From Methanosalsum natronophilum (GTDB lineage Archaea; Halobacteriota; Methanosarcinia; Methanosarcinales; Methanosarcinaceae), in the NCBI RefSeq assembly GCF_024808815.1, contig NZ_JANUCS010000001.1, positions 124,001-188,000 of the forward strand: a stretch of DNA of 64,000 nt. The letters are read 5' to 3'. A model generated the notes under the pieces. It saw nothing but the letters and a program-made list of their open reading frames with translations. It was not told the DNA's origin and did not search any database. Made by a program: the position numbers and the translations under genes. This document shows, in pieces, positions 9,631-17,410 of the stretch. The first letter of the stretch is position 1; each line of letters opens with the position of its first letter.

Positions 9631-10954
9631 TTAAATGTCCCTCCAATTTTGATAGTCTTGAATACAGATAATTAAGCTTATAATCTGTTTGATCTTGTGG
9701 AACAGATACACCTTCTACAATTAGAAATTTTTCATAACTATTATTAACAAAGTTGCCATTTACTAATAAGTTAATACCAACTAAATTTGAGGTTAGGATT
9801 CTTATAATTTCATCTTTTGAACAATCATTATTTAATTCAACCTTTAAATCCGTAACTACTTTGTCTGAAATGATTTCCAAATGTTTAAGATCAAGTACTA
9901 TATTGATTGCCCCTGTACCATCATCTAATACGGCTTTTACATATATATCTGTATAATTTTCAACAACGCCGTGTATATTACATTTATTCGCTTCCAGTTG
10001 TTTATTACATTCAAAGCACTTTCTGATGAAACCTGATTCTGGTTTTATGTATAAAATAGTCCCTTCAATTAAAACGTCATAAAAATAAATTCTATGTACC
10101 AAATCACTTAATTGAGCTATTTCATGGGTTTTATTTACCATATCATATCTCAATTTTTTGAGTTTTTCATCTTTTTCTTGGTCTATTTTAGATATTTTAG
10201 TATTCTTATCAAAAATCAAATATGGGAGGTCATCATCCAGTTCAATAAATGCACTACTAAAATAAACCAAGTCCCCAATATCAAAATTAAATATCTTAGA
10301 TTTAAAAGGTAATTTAGCTGTGTTATCACCAATGAATCCTTCTGCATAGGTTGACTCAGTTCCATTTTCATCAATAAATTTTCGATGAAATAGTTGTAAA
10401 ATTATTCCTTTTGATGTAGCAAAAAAATCATCCGGAATTATTTCAGCTATCGACTTCTTTTTTACATTCATCAATTTTTGCTTAGTTGGAAATTGGTTAT
10501 TACTTTTTTTTCTAATAAATGACTTTTTTCCAACATTTACATTAATCCTATTATCCCATTTATTTGTAAAAACATTCTTGAAATGTACATAATCATCTTC
10601 AACTAATGACGTTTTGTACCAACAAGTAAATTGACAGAAGCCTGTTTCATCTCCAAGAACTCCTACATCTATTATTAATGGTTTGTTATTTACCTTAATC
10701 TCTTTTTTTTGTGTTTTAATAATTCTACCTACAATGTTAATTCCCTTCATGTTTGGTTCTATCTCATCTATATTTTTTGTTCTAGAACCAGCGAAGCTAT
10801 TTTTTCTAAGTACTGTTTTCTTTGCCTCCTCAAGAGGTACACGATATTTTATTAGATCTTCAAGTTCTCTTTTAATATCGCAGTCATTTAGTTCTATTTT
10901 TTCTTTTATTTCTTCAATATGTTTCTTTAATTCACCAGACTTTACTTTTTCCAT
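9620..10954 (-). CDS. rpa: Replication protein A (single-stranded DNA-binding protein)
   Basis: This 444-residue archaeal RPA binds single-stranded DNA during replication and repair. It contains successive OB-folds: one near residues 68-150 (INIVGRIIKTQKKEI), one near 170-260, and one near 290-400 that includes a zinc-finger motif CFECNKQLEANKCNIHG typical of RPA large subunits. The N-terminal 50 residues are helical and charged. It leads a two-gene unit with the RPA-associated protein. The divergent 247-base region to the histone gene should hold the promoters of both. Confidence 0.85.
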   Translation of the reverse strand: MEKVKSGELKKHIEEIKEKIELNDCDIKRELEDLIKYRVPLEEAKKTVLRKNSFAGSRTKNIDEIEPNMKGINIVGRIIKTQKKEIKVNNKPLIIDVGVLGDETGFCQFTCWYKTSLVEDDYVHFKNVFTNKWDNRINVNVGKKSFIRKKSNNQFPTKQKLMNVKKKSIAEIIPDDFFATSKGIILQLFHRKFIDENGTESTYAEGFIGDNTAKLPFKSKIFNFDIGDLVYFSSAFIELDDDLPYLIFDKNTKISKIDQEKDEKLKKLRYDMVNKTHEIAQLSDLVHRIYFYDVLIEGTILYIKPESGFIRKCFECNKQLEANKCNIHGVVENYTDIYVKAVLDDGTGAINIVLDLKHLEIISDKVVTDLKVELNNDCSKDEIIRILTSNLVGINLLVNGNFVNNSYEKFLIVEGVSVPQDQTDYKLNYLYSRLSKLEGHLSDR

Positions 10955-11136
10955 GTCAACCCTTTTGACTATTACTTTAAATTTTATAAATTAATACATG
11001 ATTTAGACAGAATTAATGGCCTTATAATTCCATGATTTATATGATAACGAATTTATACTTAATAATTTCTAAATTTTGATTTATTTTAACGCCTAATAAT
11101 AACTGAAAACATTTTAATCCCCTAAAAACAATGAAA

Positions 11137-11147
11137 AATTATATATA
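11137..11147 (+). promoter_or_regulatory. Likely histone gene promoter (BRE/TATA)
   Basis: The sequence AAATTATATAT at 11137-11147, preceded by an A-rich BRE-like stretch, is a good archaeal TATA box. A start site about 25 bases downstream would give a leader of roughly 30-50 bases that contains the GGAGGTGA ribosome binding site (11204-11211). The mRNA is therefore not leaderless. Confidence 0.5.
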
Positions 11148-11201
11148 GCCTACATATATATTAATATCCATTAATCAAGCTGATATATTAATAATAATCC
11201 A

Positions 11202-11423
11202 ATGGAGGTGAAATACACGACAATAATTCCATTTGCACCGGTTGAAAGACTTATAAGACATGCTGGTGCCGAAAGAGTCAGTGAATCAGCTGCTATAGAA
11301 CTGACTGATATTTTAGAAGAACATGGGCTCGAAATTGCAAAGGAAGCAATAAAGTTAGCCCATCATGCAGGAAGAAAAACTGTTAAAGCAGAAGATATAA
11401 AATTAGCAATAGAAATGTTATAA
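11202..11423 (+). CDS. Archaeal histone
   Basis: This single histone-fold protein of the HMf type has a [20 protein letters not shown]-terminal block and the [21 protein letters not shown]-terminal block. It forms dimers that wrap chromosomal DNA. The open frame begins at ATG 11202, giving 73 residues. However, its GAGGTG codons form a Shine-Dalgarno sequence (GGAGGTGA, 11204-11211) that points at ACG 11217. Starting there would give a 68-residue protein beginning Met-Thr-Ile-Ile-Pro-Phe, matching the normal start of methanogen histones. Which start is used is unresolved. Confidence 0.93.
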   Translation: MEVKYTTIIPFAPVERLIRHAGAERVSESAAIELTDILEEHGLEIAKEAIKLAHHAGRKTVKAEDIKLAIEML

Positions 11424-11560
11424 TCAACATTTCTTACTATTTTTAATTGGTTCACAATTTATTGGTTTTATTTGATTTCAATAATTATTTCACTATATGT
11501 TGATAAAATACTTCTTATGTGAATTAATAATAATTTAATGAAATCAACCCGTATTAATAT

Positions 11561-11818
11561 TTAGTTCTCTGTTGGAATTTCAATTAAAGAAAGAGAATCT
11601 ACTGGACATATCTTGACACATGAACCACATTTTATACATGTATCTTGATCTACAAATGCTTTTCCTGAATATACTTTGATAGCAAGCTTAGCGGTATCTG
11701 GATTGAAGTCATCATTTTTCTTTTCTACTTTATTATTAACTGGACATATGGAAACACATATCCCACATCCTATGCAGATTTCTTCAGCCTGTTCTACTCT
11801 CTTGTTTTTCTTAGCCAT
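11561..11818 (-). CDS. Ferredoxin-like protein with two [4Fe-4S] clusters
   Basis: This is a soluble 85-residue protein with two four-cysteine motifs, CIGCGICVSICPVNN near residues 15-29 and CIKCGSCVKICPVDS near residues 61-75. Each has the form C-x2-C-x2-C-x3-CP. About 30 residues separate the two motifs, longer than in clostridial ferredoxin. It could be a free electron carrier or a small subunit such as the FwdG type of formylmethanofuran dehydrogenase. No partner gene is adjacent, so its redox partner is not assigned. Confidence 0.85.
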   Translation of the reverse strand: MAKKNKRVEQAEEICIGCGICVSICPVNNKVEKKNDDFNPDTAKLAIKVYSGKAFVDQDTCIKCGSCVKICPVDSLSLIEIPTEN

Positions 11819-11950
11819 TTTTTATCCTCATTAAAATGTTTCATCTTGAATTGTGATATAAGTTAGTGTTTATAGACTTTTAACTGATATGAATATTTCG
11901 CATTTAAACTTATTTCTTTAAATTGATTAAACTTTGATCTTATGTAGTGT

Positions 11951-12481
11951 TCAAATTGTGTTGATAGCAATAAAATTAAAAAAATCTATACTCATTAAAG
12001 TTAATATCGTTACTATCAAACCTCCAATCAGAAGTCCAAAAGTTATTGCAGTTAAAGCATGAACGGGGCGAATGCCAAATACAAATGCTGCAGCACATGC
12101 AGTCCATGCTCCTGTTACTGGGAGAGGTACTGATACAAATAAAATTAACGCTAGAGTTCCATATCTTTCAAACTTTTCGGTGTGTTTAACCCGTGTTCTA
12201 TCGAACAACCAAGTGAAAAATAAATCAAATATTCTAAACCTATTTCTAAGATAAATTGATACGGGTTCTAAATAAGGGAGCAAAATAAAAACTGGAATTA
12301 AATTGCCTATAATTGCTAAAAAATAAACCGAAATAGGATCCATTCCATATACCGTAAGGCCAAAAGGTATGGATACCCTTAGTTCCCCAAAAGGTATAGT
12401 ACTTAGAAAAATAACGGATAACCATGGTGGTATATTAATCAACCATTCAAACAATATCTCATTTATAGGGTTCATGCTCAC
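11951..12481 (-). CDS. Small multidrug export family membrane protein (COG2426)
   Basis: This 176-residue membrane protein has four to five hydrophobic segments, near residues 15-40, 48-72, 105-140 and 145-175. The LSTIPFGELRVSIPFGLTVYGM block and the FVSVPLPVTGAWTACAAAF block are the conserved halves of this family. The family name comes from an early drug-export report; transport function is not established. Its GTG start overlaps the rfcS stop codon, with an alternative ATG two codons later, so it is probably co-transcribed with rfcS. Confidence 0.75.
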   Translation of the reverse strand: MSMNPINEILFEWLINIPPWLSVIFLSTIPFGELRVSIPFGLTVYGMDPISVYFLAIIGNLIPVFILLPYLEPVSIYLRNRFRIFDLFFTWLFDRTRVKHTEKFERYGTLALILFVSVPLPVTGAWTACAAAFVFGIRPVHALTAITFGLLIGGLIVTILTLMSIDFFNFIAINTI

Positions 12482-13431
12482 TTATTAATTATTGACATGT
12501 GCGCAAGAAGAGCTTCTATTTGAAGTCTTTCATTAGCACCTTCAGTAATTCTAAAATCAATTTCGCCAATTATATCAATTAATTCAACTAGTTTTTTATC
12601 AGGTAATTGAATTTCAAACAATGAACGGTAAATTTGTCCAACCAAATCTTCCCCTGATAAGCCATGTTCTGTCATTAGTATATTTGCTTTTTCACGTGAA
12701 TTTGAGAAATTACCTTCCAATGCACTCGTTAATAATTCCTTTATGTCATCGGGGTGTGCGGTAGCAGTTATTTTGTATACCATATCTTTCTCAACTGTCT
12801 TTTCAAACATAGAGGCTGCTTGAAGTGCATTTAATGCCTTTCGCATATCTCCTTGAGATACATAAACTATCGCATTTATAGCTTCTTTTGTTATCTCTAT
12901 ATGTTCAATATTTGCAATATACTTGACCCTTTCTTCTATGGGTTCCTCTCCCAATGGTGTAAATCTATATACAGCACACCTAGACTGAATTGGTTCAATA
13001 ATCTTTGATGAATAGTTACATGATAAAATAAATCTACAATTCGAGGTGAATTTTTCCATAGTTCTTCTTAAGGCAGACTGTGCATCTGAAGTTAATGCAT
13101 CGGCCTCATCTAAAAAAATTATCTTGAAAGTTGCTCCTCCTATAGGAGATGTTTTCGCAAAGCTCTTTATTTTAGTTCTAACGATATCAATGCCTCTTTC
13201 ATCTGAAGCATTAAGCTCAGTAAAATTTTCATTCCAGTAGTCGCCAAATAGTTCGTGTGCAATTGCAACTGCAGTAGCTGTTTTTCCAACCCCCGGTGGA
13301 CCAGAAAACAATAAATGGGGTATACTTCTTGTCTTAACATATGACTTTAGCCTTTCAATTGCTTCAGATTGACCTACTACATCATCTAGCTTTATAGGTC
13401 GATACTTTTCAATCCAAATTTCTTCTTTAAT
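12478..13431 (-). CDS. rfcS: Replication factor C small subunit, probable ATT start
   Basis: This AAA+ clamp-loader subunit opens and loads PCNA at primer ends. Walker A is FSGPPGVGKT, Walker B is IIFLDEADAL, and sensor 1 is in RFILSCNYSSKIIEP with the arginine-finger SRC motif after it. The frame extends upstream of Walker A through the conserved EEIWIEKYRP box, so the gene must start near 13431. No ATG, GTG or TTG occurs in frame between the upstream stop (13456-13458) and that box. ATT at 13429-13431, six bases after GGAGG (13438-13442), is the best start and gives 317 residues, the normal RfcS length. Confidence 0.9.
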   Translation of the reverse strand: MKEEIWIEKYRPIKLDDVVGQSEAIERLKSYVKTRSIPHLLFSGPPGVGKTATAVAIAHELFGDYWNENFTELNASDERGIDIVRTKIKSFAKTSPIGGATFKIIFLDEADALTSDAQSALRRTMEKFTSNCRFILSCNYSSKIIEPIQSRCAVYRFTPLGEEPIEERVKYIANIEHIEITKEAINAIVYVSQGDMRKALNALQAASMFEKTVEKDMVYKITATAHPDDIKELLTSALEGNFSNSREKANILMTEHGLSGEDLVGQIYRSLFEIQLPDKKLVELIDIIGEIDFRITEGANERLQIEALLAHMSIINK

Positions 13432-13555
13432 AATACCCCTCCAAAATAGTTCAATTCATAAAAATAGTTTACAATATCAAACACTTCTTGATGTAATAAA
13501 AATAAGCCTCTAAATCAACTTTTAAGTTAAAATAAATTTAGAAAAATAACCACTG

Positions 13556-13894
13556 TTATTTTTCACCATATATATATTTGTAAGCATACTTACCTACTAT
13601 TGGTAGCTTAAACTTATCTCCTCTATAAGACATAAAAGCCATTAATAGAAGTAAGAACATGGATAAGAAACTAATCCCCTCTGCTGCTAGCCAACCAATA
13701 TAAGGCGCCCATGCAACTATAAACATTAATAATGTTAGTGGAAGGAATAGCAGAAGTGACTGCATCGCATGAAAACGAACAAATTTGTTGTTTCTTTCAA
13801 TAAGCAAAAATATCACGCCTGTAATCCAAAAGCCAACATATGTTATTGCACCAACTATGTTTTCATTAAGACCTATAACTGTTTTATATCTCAT
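13556..13894 (-). CDS. DUF4870-type small membrane protein, last gene of the rnf operon
   Basis: This is a 112-residue protein with three hydrophobic segments. It has the DUF4870/Tic20-like pattern NENIVGAITYVGFWITGVIFL, then NKFVRFHAMQSLLLF, then a C-terminal YKYIYGEK. ATG 13894 is chosen because AAGGAG lies just upstream, between the rnfB stop and this ATG. It sits directly after rnfB in the same direction. A small membrane protein occupies the same place in the Methanosarcina acetivorans rnf cluster, so a role in assembly or stability of the complex is inferred, not shown. Confidence 0.8.
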   Translation of the reverse strand: MRYKTVIGLNENIVGAITYVGFWITGVIFLLIERNNKFVRFHAMQSLLLFLPLTLLMFIVAWAPYIGWLAAEGISFLSMFLLLLMAFMSYRGDKFKLPIVGKYAYKYIYGEK

Positions 13895-13905
13895 AGAATT
13901 CTCCT

Positions 13906-14709
13906 TCAATCACGAAATTCTATTGTGTTCTGTGGACATTTCTCAATACAATCACCACAAGCTGTACATTTTTCCGGATCAATTTCCGCAAGGAACTTTG
14001 TTACCTTAATAGCATCTTCTGGACATACTTTAGCGCAAAGCTTACATCCAATACAACCTGTGCTACATACTGATTTAACAAACTTTCCTTTGTCGTGTGA
14101 GTTACAAAGAACATGTACTTTCTCAGATATTGCACTCAGGGTTATCAAATCATTGGGACATGAAGCTACACATAAGCCACAACTTGTACATAGGTTATTA
14201 TTGATCTTTGGAAGTTTATTCTCATCTATAATAATTGCTCCAAATGGACAAGCTCTTACACATGTACCTCTACCCATACATCCATAATTGCACTCTTTTT
14301 CACCTTCAGATAATAGCATTACAGCTTTACAATCTTCAACTCCTATATAATTAAATCTATCAGTACAGTTAGTCCCACCTTTGCAATGAACTATTGGATA
14401 TTCAGGTTCTTCTTCACCACCAACTTCTTTTCCAAGAATACCTCCAATCTTTTCTTCTACTTCAAAACCACCTAATGGACAACCAGTAATAGGCGCATTA
14501 TCTTCAACTACCTGTTCTGCGAATTCACCACACCCAGCATAGCCACATGCTCCACAATTAGCTCCTGGTAGTACATCAAGAACCTCATCTACAAGAGGAT
14601 TGGTCTCAACCTTGAACACCTTTGAAGCCATCACTAATACAATCCCTATCACCATAGCAAGCCCACCAAGTGCAGCTATTGCCTGTATAAGGATAGTGGT
14701 TGTGTTCAT
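13906..14709 (-). CDS. rnfB: Rnf complex subunit B (ferredoxin-oxidising iron-sulfur subunit)
   Basis: This 267-residue subunit has an N-terminal membrane anchor (residues 5-30). A Fe-S motif region follows (LPGANCGACGYAGCGEFAEQ), with a further cysteine in GCPLGG. After it come several ferredoxin-type motifs: CMGRGTCVRACPFGA, CTSCGLCVASCPND, CIGCKLCAKVCPED and CTACGDCIEKCPQ. RnfB takes electrons from reduced ferredoxin and passes them into the Rnf chain. The gene overlaps rnfA by four bases (ATGA), as expected for a tightly coupled operon. Numerous clusters in one polypeptide match the Methanosarcina form. Confidence 0.95.
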   Translation of the reverse strand: MNTTTILIQAIAALGGLAMVIGIVLVMASKVFKVETNPLVDEVLDVLPGANCGACGYAGCGEFAEQVVEDNAPITGCPLGGFEVEEKIGGILGKEVGGEEEPEYPIVHCKGGTNCTDRFNYIGVEDCKAVMLLSEGEKECNYGCMGRGTCVRACPFGAIIIDENKLPKINNNLCTSCGLCVASCPNDLITLSAISEKVHVLCNSHDKGKFVKSVCSTGCIGCKLCAKVCPEDAIKVTKFLAEIDPEKCTACGDCIEKCPQNTIEFRD

Positions 14710-15299
14710 ATTGGAATCACCTCAAAGTAGTTCACAAAAGCCATTGAAAGCATTGTTGCAGCAAAGAAAGCATATGGAACACCTTTTATTGAAGAAGGTA
14801 TGCGAACTAGTCCAGTTCTTTCTCTAACTGCAGACATTAATACCATAACAATACCAAAACCAATACCCGCAGCTATACCAAATACAATTCCTTCAACAAA
14901 ACTGAAATCTTCCATCCTATTCAATAGGACAAGACCTAGCACCGCACAGTTACTAGCAATTAAAGGTAAGTAAATACCAAGAGACTTGTATAAAGGAGGT
15001 AAATGTTTTCGTATAATATATTCAACTAGCTGAACTAAAGATGCAATTACTACAATAAAAGCAATTAGCTCAAGAAAATCTAAGTTCATAGGGCCTAAAA
15101 GGTATGAAGCAACAACAAAAGTTACAGCTGAAGCCATAGTCATTACAAAAATAACCGCTGCTGACATTCCTAAAGCACTTCTAGTCTCCTTAGTTACCCC
15201 CAAAAATGGACATAAACCTAAGAATTGAATTAAAATAAAGTTTTCAATGAAAACTCCATCCAAAAATATATTTATCAAAGAATTATCCGGCATGTTCAT
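14706..15299 (-). CDS. rnfA: Rnf complex subunit A
   Basis: This 197-residue integral membrane subunit has six predicted helices. It contains the FLGLCPFLGVTKETRSALGM block characteristic of RnfA/RnfE, which carries a cysteine ligand for the intramembrane iron-sulfur centre. A second cysteine motif (LIASNCAVLGLVLLNR) lies mid-protein. RnfA and RnfE are antiparallel paralogues that form the ion-conducting core. The start overlaps the rnfE stop codon. A second ATG two codons later could be the real start. Confidence 0.95.
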   Translation of the reverse strand: MNMPDNSLINIFLDGVFIENFILIQFLGLCPFLGVTKETRSALGMSAAVIFVMTMASAVTFVVASYLLGPMNLDFLELIAFIVVIASLVQLVEYIIRKHLPPLYKSLGIYLPLIASNCAVLGLVLLNRMEDFSFVEGIVFGIAAGIGFGIVMVLMSAVRERTGLVRIPSSIKGVPYAFFAATMLSMAFVNYFEVIPI

Positions 15300-15916
15300 C
15301 CACCCCTTTCCAACATTTTATCCCTTCTATAATTCACTAAAGCCATTAGTATAGCAATTGTAAAAAATGCACCTGGTGGCATTATCATAAAACTTGATGA
15401 ATCAATTGGAATTTGAATTAGCTGAAATCCAAACAATACTATCTCGCCCGTTCCAAAAAGTTCTCTTATACTACCTATTGTAGCCAAGACTAGCAAAAAC
15501 CCAGTACCTATACCTAAAGCATCAACTGCAGAAAATGATACAGGATTTTTACTTGCGTATGCTTCTGCACGTCCAATTATCATACAGTTAACAACAATCA
15601 GTGGGACAAATACTCCAAGTGCACTATGCAATGCAGGACTATATGCTTCCATGACCATACCAATTATTGATACAAATGTAGCAATTACAAGTATGAAAAT
15701 TGGAACTCTGATTGTAGGTGGAATATGATTTTTGAGTGATGATATAATCAAATTTGCGCACATTAATACAAACATACTAGCTGCTGCCATACCTATTCCA
15801 TTTTCCATAGAAGTAGTTACAGCTAAAGCTGGACATAATCCAAGTAGTAGAGCAAAGACAGGGTTATCTTTAGTAACCCCGCGAAGAAATTCACTCCAAT
15901 AAGTCTTATTAGCCAT
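15296..15916 (-). CDS. rnfE: Rnf complex subunit E
   Basis: This 206-residue membrane subunit is paralogous to RnfA. LLLGLCPALAVTTSMENGIGM and VPLIVVNCMIIGRAEAYASKN carry the two conserved cysteine regions that hold the shared intramembrane iron-sulfur cluster. About six transmembrane helices are visible. The gene is followed by rnfA with overlap and preceded by rnfG after a 19-base gap, the order seen in Methanosarcina acetivorans (C-D-G-E-A-B). Confidence 0.95.
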   Translation of the reverse strand: MANKTYWSEFLRGVTKDNPVFALLLGLCPALAVTTSMENGIGMAAASMFVLMCANLIISSLKNHIPPTIRVPIFILVIATFVSIIGMVMEAYSPALHSALGVFVPLIVVNCMIIGRAEAYASKNPVSFSAVDALGIGTGFLLVLATIGSIRELFGTGEIVLFGFQLIQIPIDSSSFMIMPPGAFFTIAILMALVNYRRDKMLERGG

Positions 15917-15935
15917 AATTCATCACCTGTTTAGA

Positions 15936-16496
15936 TTAGATTGTTTCTTTCATTTCATTAAGTTTAGAATCTATTGCATCAACAACCGCTCTTGAAGAAA
16001 CAGTTGCACCTGTAATTGAGTCTACTTTTCCTGTGTCTCTAGTAAGTGCTAGGTCATCTACATCTAATTCTTCAAACTGTTGTAGGAAGGAGTCATCTTC
16101 AATCCTATCACCTAACCCAGGAGTCTCACTGTGAGAGATTATTTTTACCTTAATCAAATTGTTAAGGTCAGGATCAATCCCAGCTGCTACCTCCACAATA
16201 CCTTCATATCCGCGTTGTTCACCAAAGAATGCATACCCTATAAGATTTCCATCTGCATCAAGAGCCCTATAATACAATACTTTAGTCTCATCATTGACTT
16301 CTTCCTCAACTGGCTCAAAATCAGTAGCTTCTGGTACAACATCTTCAAGTGCTGCAATACGAGCTTCTTCACGATTTAGTTCAATTTGAGTTTGAGTGGG
16401 AACGTAAATTATTGCTAAGACTGCAGCAGCAACAGCTGCAAGTAAAACAAGTTTGCCCACGATTATAAGTCCTTCTTTAGTTGTTTCTTTTGGCAT
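15936..16496 (-). CDS. rnfG: Rnf complex subunit G (covalent FMN-binding)
   Basis: This 186-residue protein has one N-terminal membrane helix (about residues 12-32) and an extracytoplasmic FMN-binding domain. The flavinylation site is in VDSITGATVSSRAVV near the C-terminus; the Thr of the TGAT motif is the residue expected to carry FMN in a phosphoester bond. The ETPGLGDRI block is also typical. The ApbE encoded at 20973-22004 would do the modification. ATG 16496 overlaps the rnfD stop; a GTG one codon earlier is also possible. Confidence 0.94.
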   Translation of the reverse strand: MPKETTKEGLIIVGKLVLLAAVAAAVLAIIYVPTQTQIELNREEARIAALEDVVPEATDFEPVEEEVNDETKVLYYRALDADGNLIGYAFFGEQRGYEGIVEVAAGIDPDLNNLIKVKIISHSETPGLGDRIEDDSFLQQFEELDVDDLALTRDTGKVDSITGATVSSRAVVDAIDSKLNEMKETI

Positions 16497-17407
16497 CACT
16501 TGATCCCCCTATTACTAATCTTTTCTTTAAGTGTAATATAGGACTTTTCAAAGATTGAAGGGGTTCCATATTCTTTTGGGAATGTAATCCGTTCAAGAAA
16601 TGCAGTTACACAGTTTGCAAGGAATATTCCATATAGTGCAGCGTACCCATAATTAACTGAAAAGTATCCATAAATAAAGGTTAAAAGACCACAGAGTATT
16701 CCATAATATATCCTACCTTGTTTTGTAACAGGAGAAGTTGATGGGTCTGTTGCAATAAACAAGATCCCAAATATTAATACCCCTGTGACCAAATATTCTA
16801 GATTCTCACCAAAAATCAGTGCCAGTAAAACAATTGTAAATGTAAATGTAAGGGGTATTCTCCAATCTAAATATCTTCTTAGAATAAGATATACACCACC
16901 AATAAGTGCAATAGGAGAAACTTCAACAAGAAAGCCTGCAGCATTTTCTAAGAAAATATCAGTTATCTGATCCGCATAAGGAAACGAAGCAGGAGTCATA
17001 TGTTCGCTCCAAGCAATCATCAAGAAAATCCATGCTGCTAAAACTGGATGGAACAAATATGATCCAAGACCTCCAAAAGCATGCTTGCCAATAATTACTG
17101 CAAATGCTGCTCCTACAATAGGAATCCAAAATGGAGCTTCCGGTGGTATTATCAAAGCAAGCATCAAACCAATAAGCACCGCATTTCCATCGCGAATCGT
17201 TATTTTTTGATCAAAAGTCTTTTGGATAGAATATTCTGCAAGAACAGCAGCTAAAACACTTGCAAATAATATCCAAAGCGCTGGAAGTCCAAAGAAATAT
17301 ATTGATATTATACTAACCGGTATAAGTGCAAAAACCTTGCTCCACATTATGTTTTTAACTGTAAGTCCCGTCTTCTTGTGGGGTGGTGCTGAAATAGTAA
17401 AGCGCAT
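16496..17407 (-). CDS. rnfD: Rnf complex subunit D
   Basis: This 303-residue membrane subunit of the NqrB/RnfD family has about eight to ten helices and the DGNAVLIGLMLALIIPP block. The region ATDPSTSPVTKQGR corresponds to the conserved TDP...T stretch in which bacterial RnfD carries a covalent FMN threonine. A strong Shine-Dalgarno sequence (GGAGGACAA) precedes the ATG, just after the rnfC stop. It is expected to relay electrons between RnfC/RnfG and the cytochrome and to take part in ion movement. Confidence 0.95.
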   Translation of the reverse strand: MRFTISAPPHKKTGLTVKNIMWSKVFALIPVSIISIYFFGLPALWILFASVLAAVLAEYSIQKTFDQKITIRDGNAVLIGLMLALIIPPEAPFWIPIVGAAFAVIIGKHAFGGLGSYLFHPVLAAWIFLMIAWSEHMTPASFPYADQITDIFLENAAGFLVEVSPIALIGGVYLILRRYLDWRIPLTFTFTIVLLALIFGENLEYLVTGVLIFGILFIATDPSTSPVTKQGRIYYGILCGLLTFIYGYFSVNYGYAALYGIFLANCVTAFLERITFPKEYGTPSIFEKSYITLKEKISNRGIK

Positions 17408-17410
17408 ATG

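Noticed and set aside
12478-13311. rfcS taken as starting at TTG 13311
   Set aside because: This would remove the conserved N-terminal box and part of the AAA module; homologous sequence continues upstream without a stop.
13769-14287. 172-codon open frame on the plus strand
   Set aside because: It lies antisense to rnfB; the repeated cysteine codons of rnfB make the opposite frame open, and no domain is seen.
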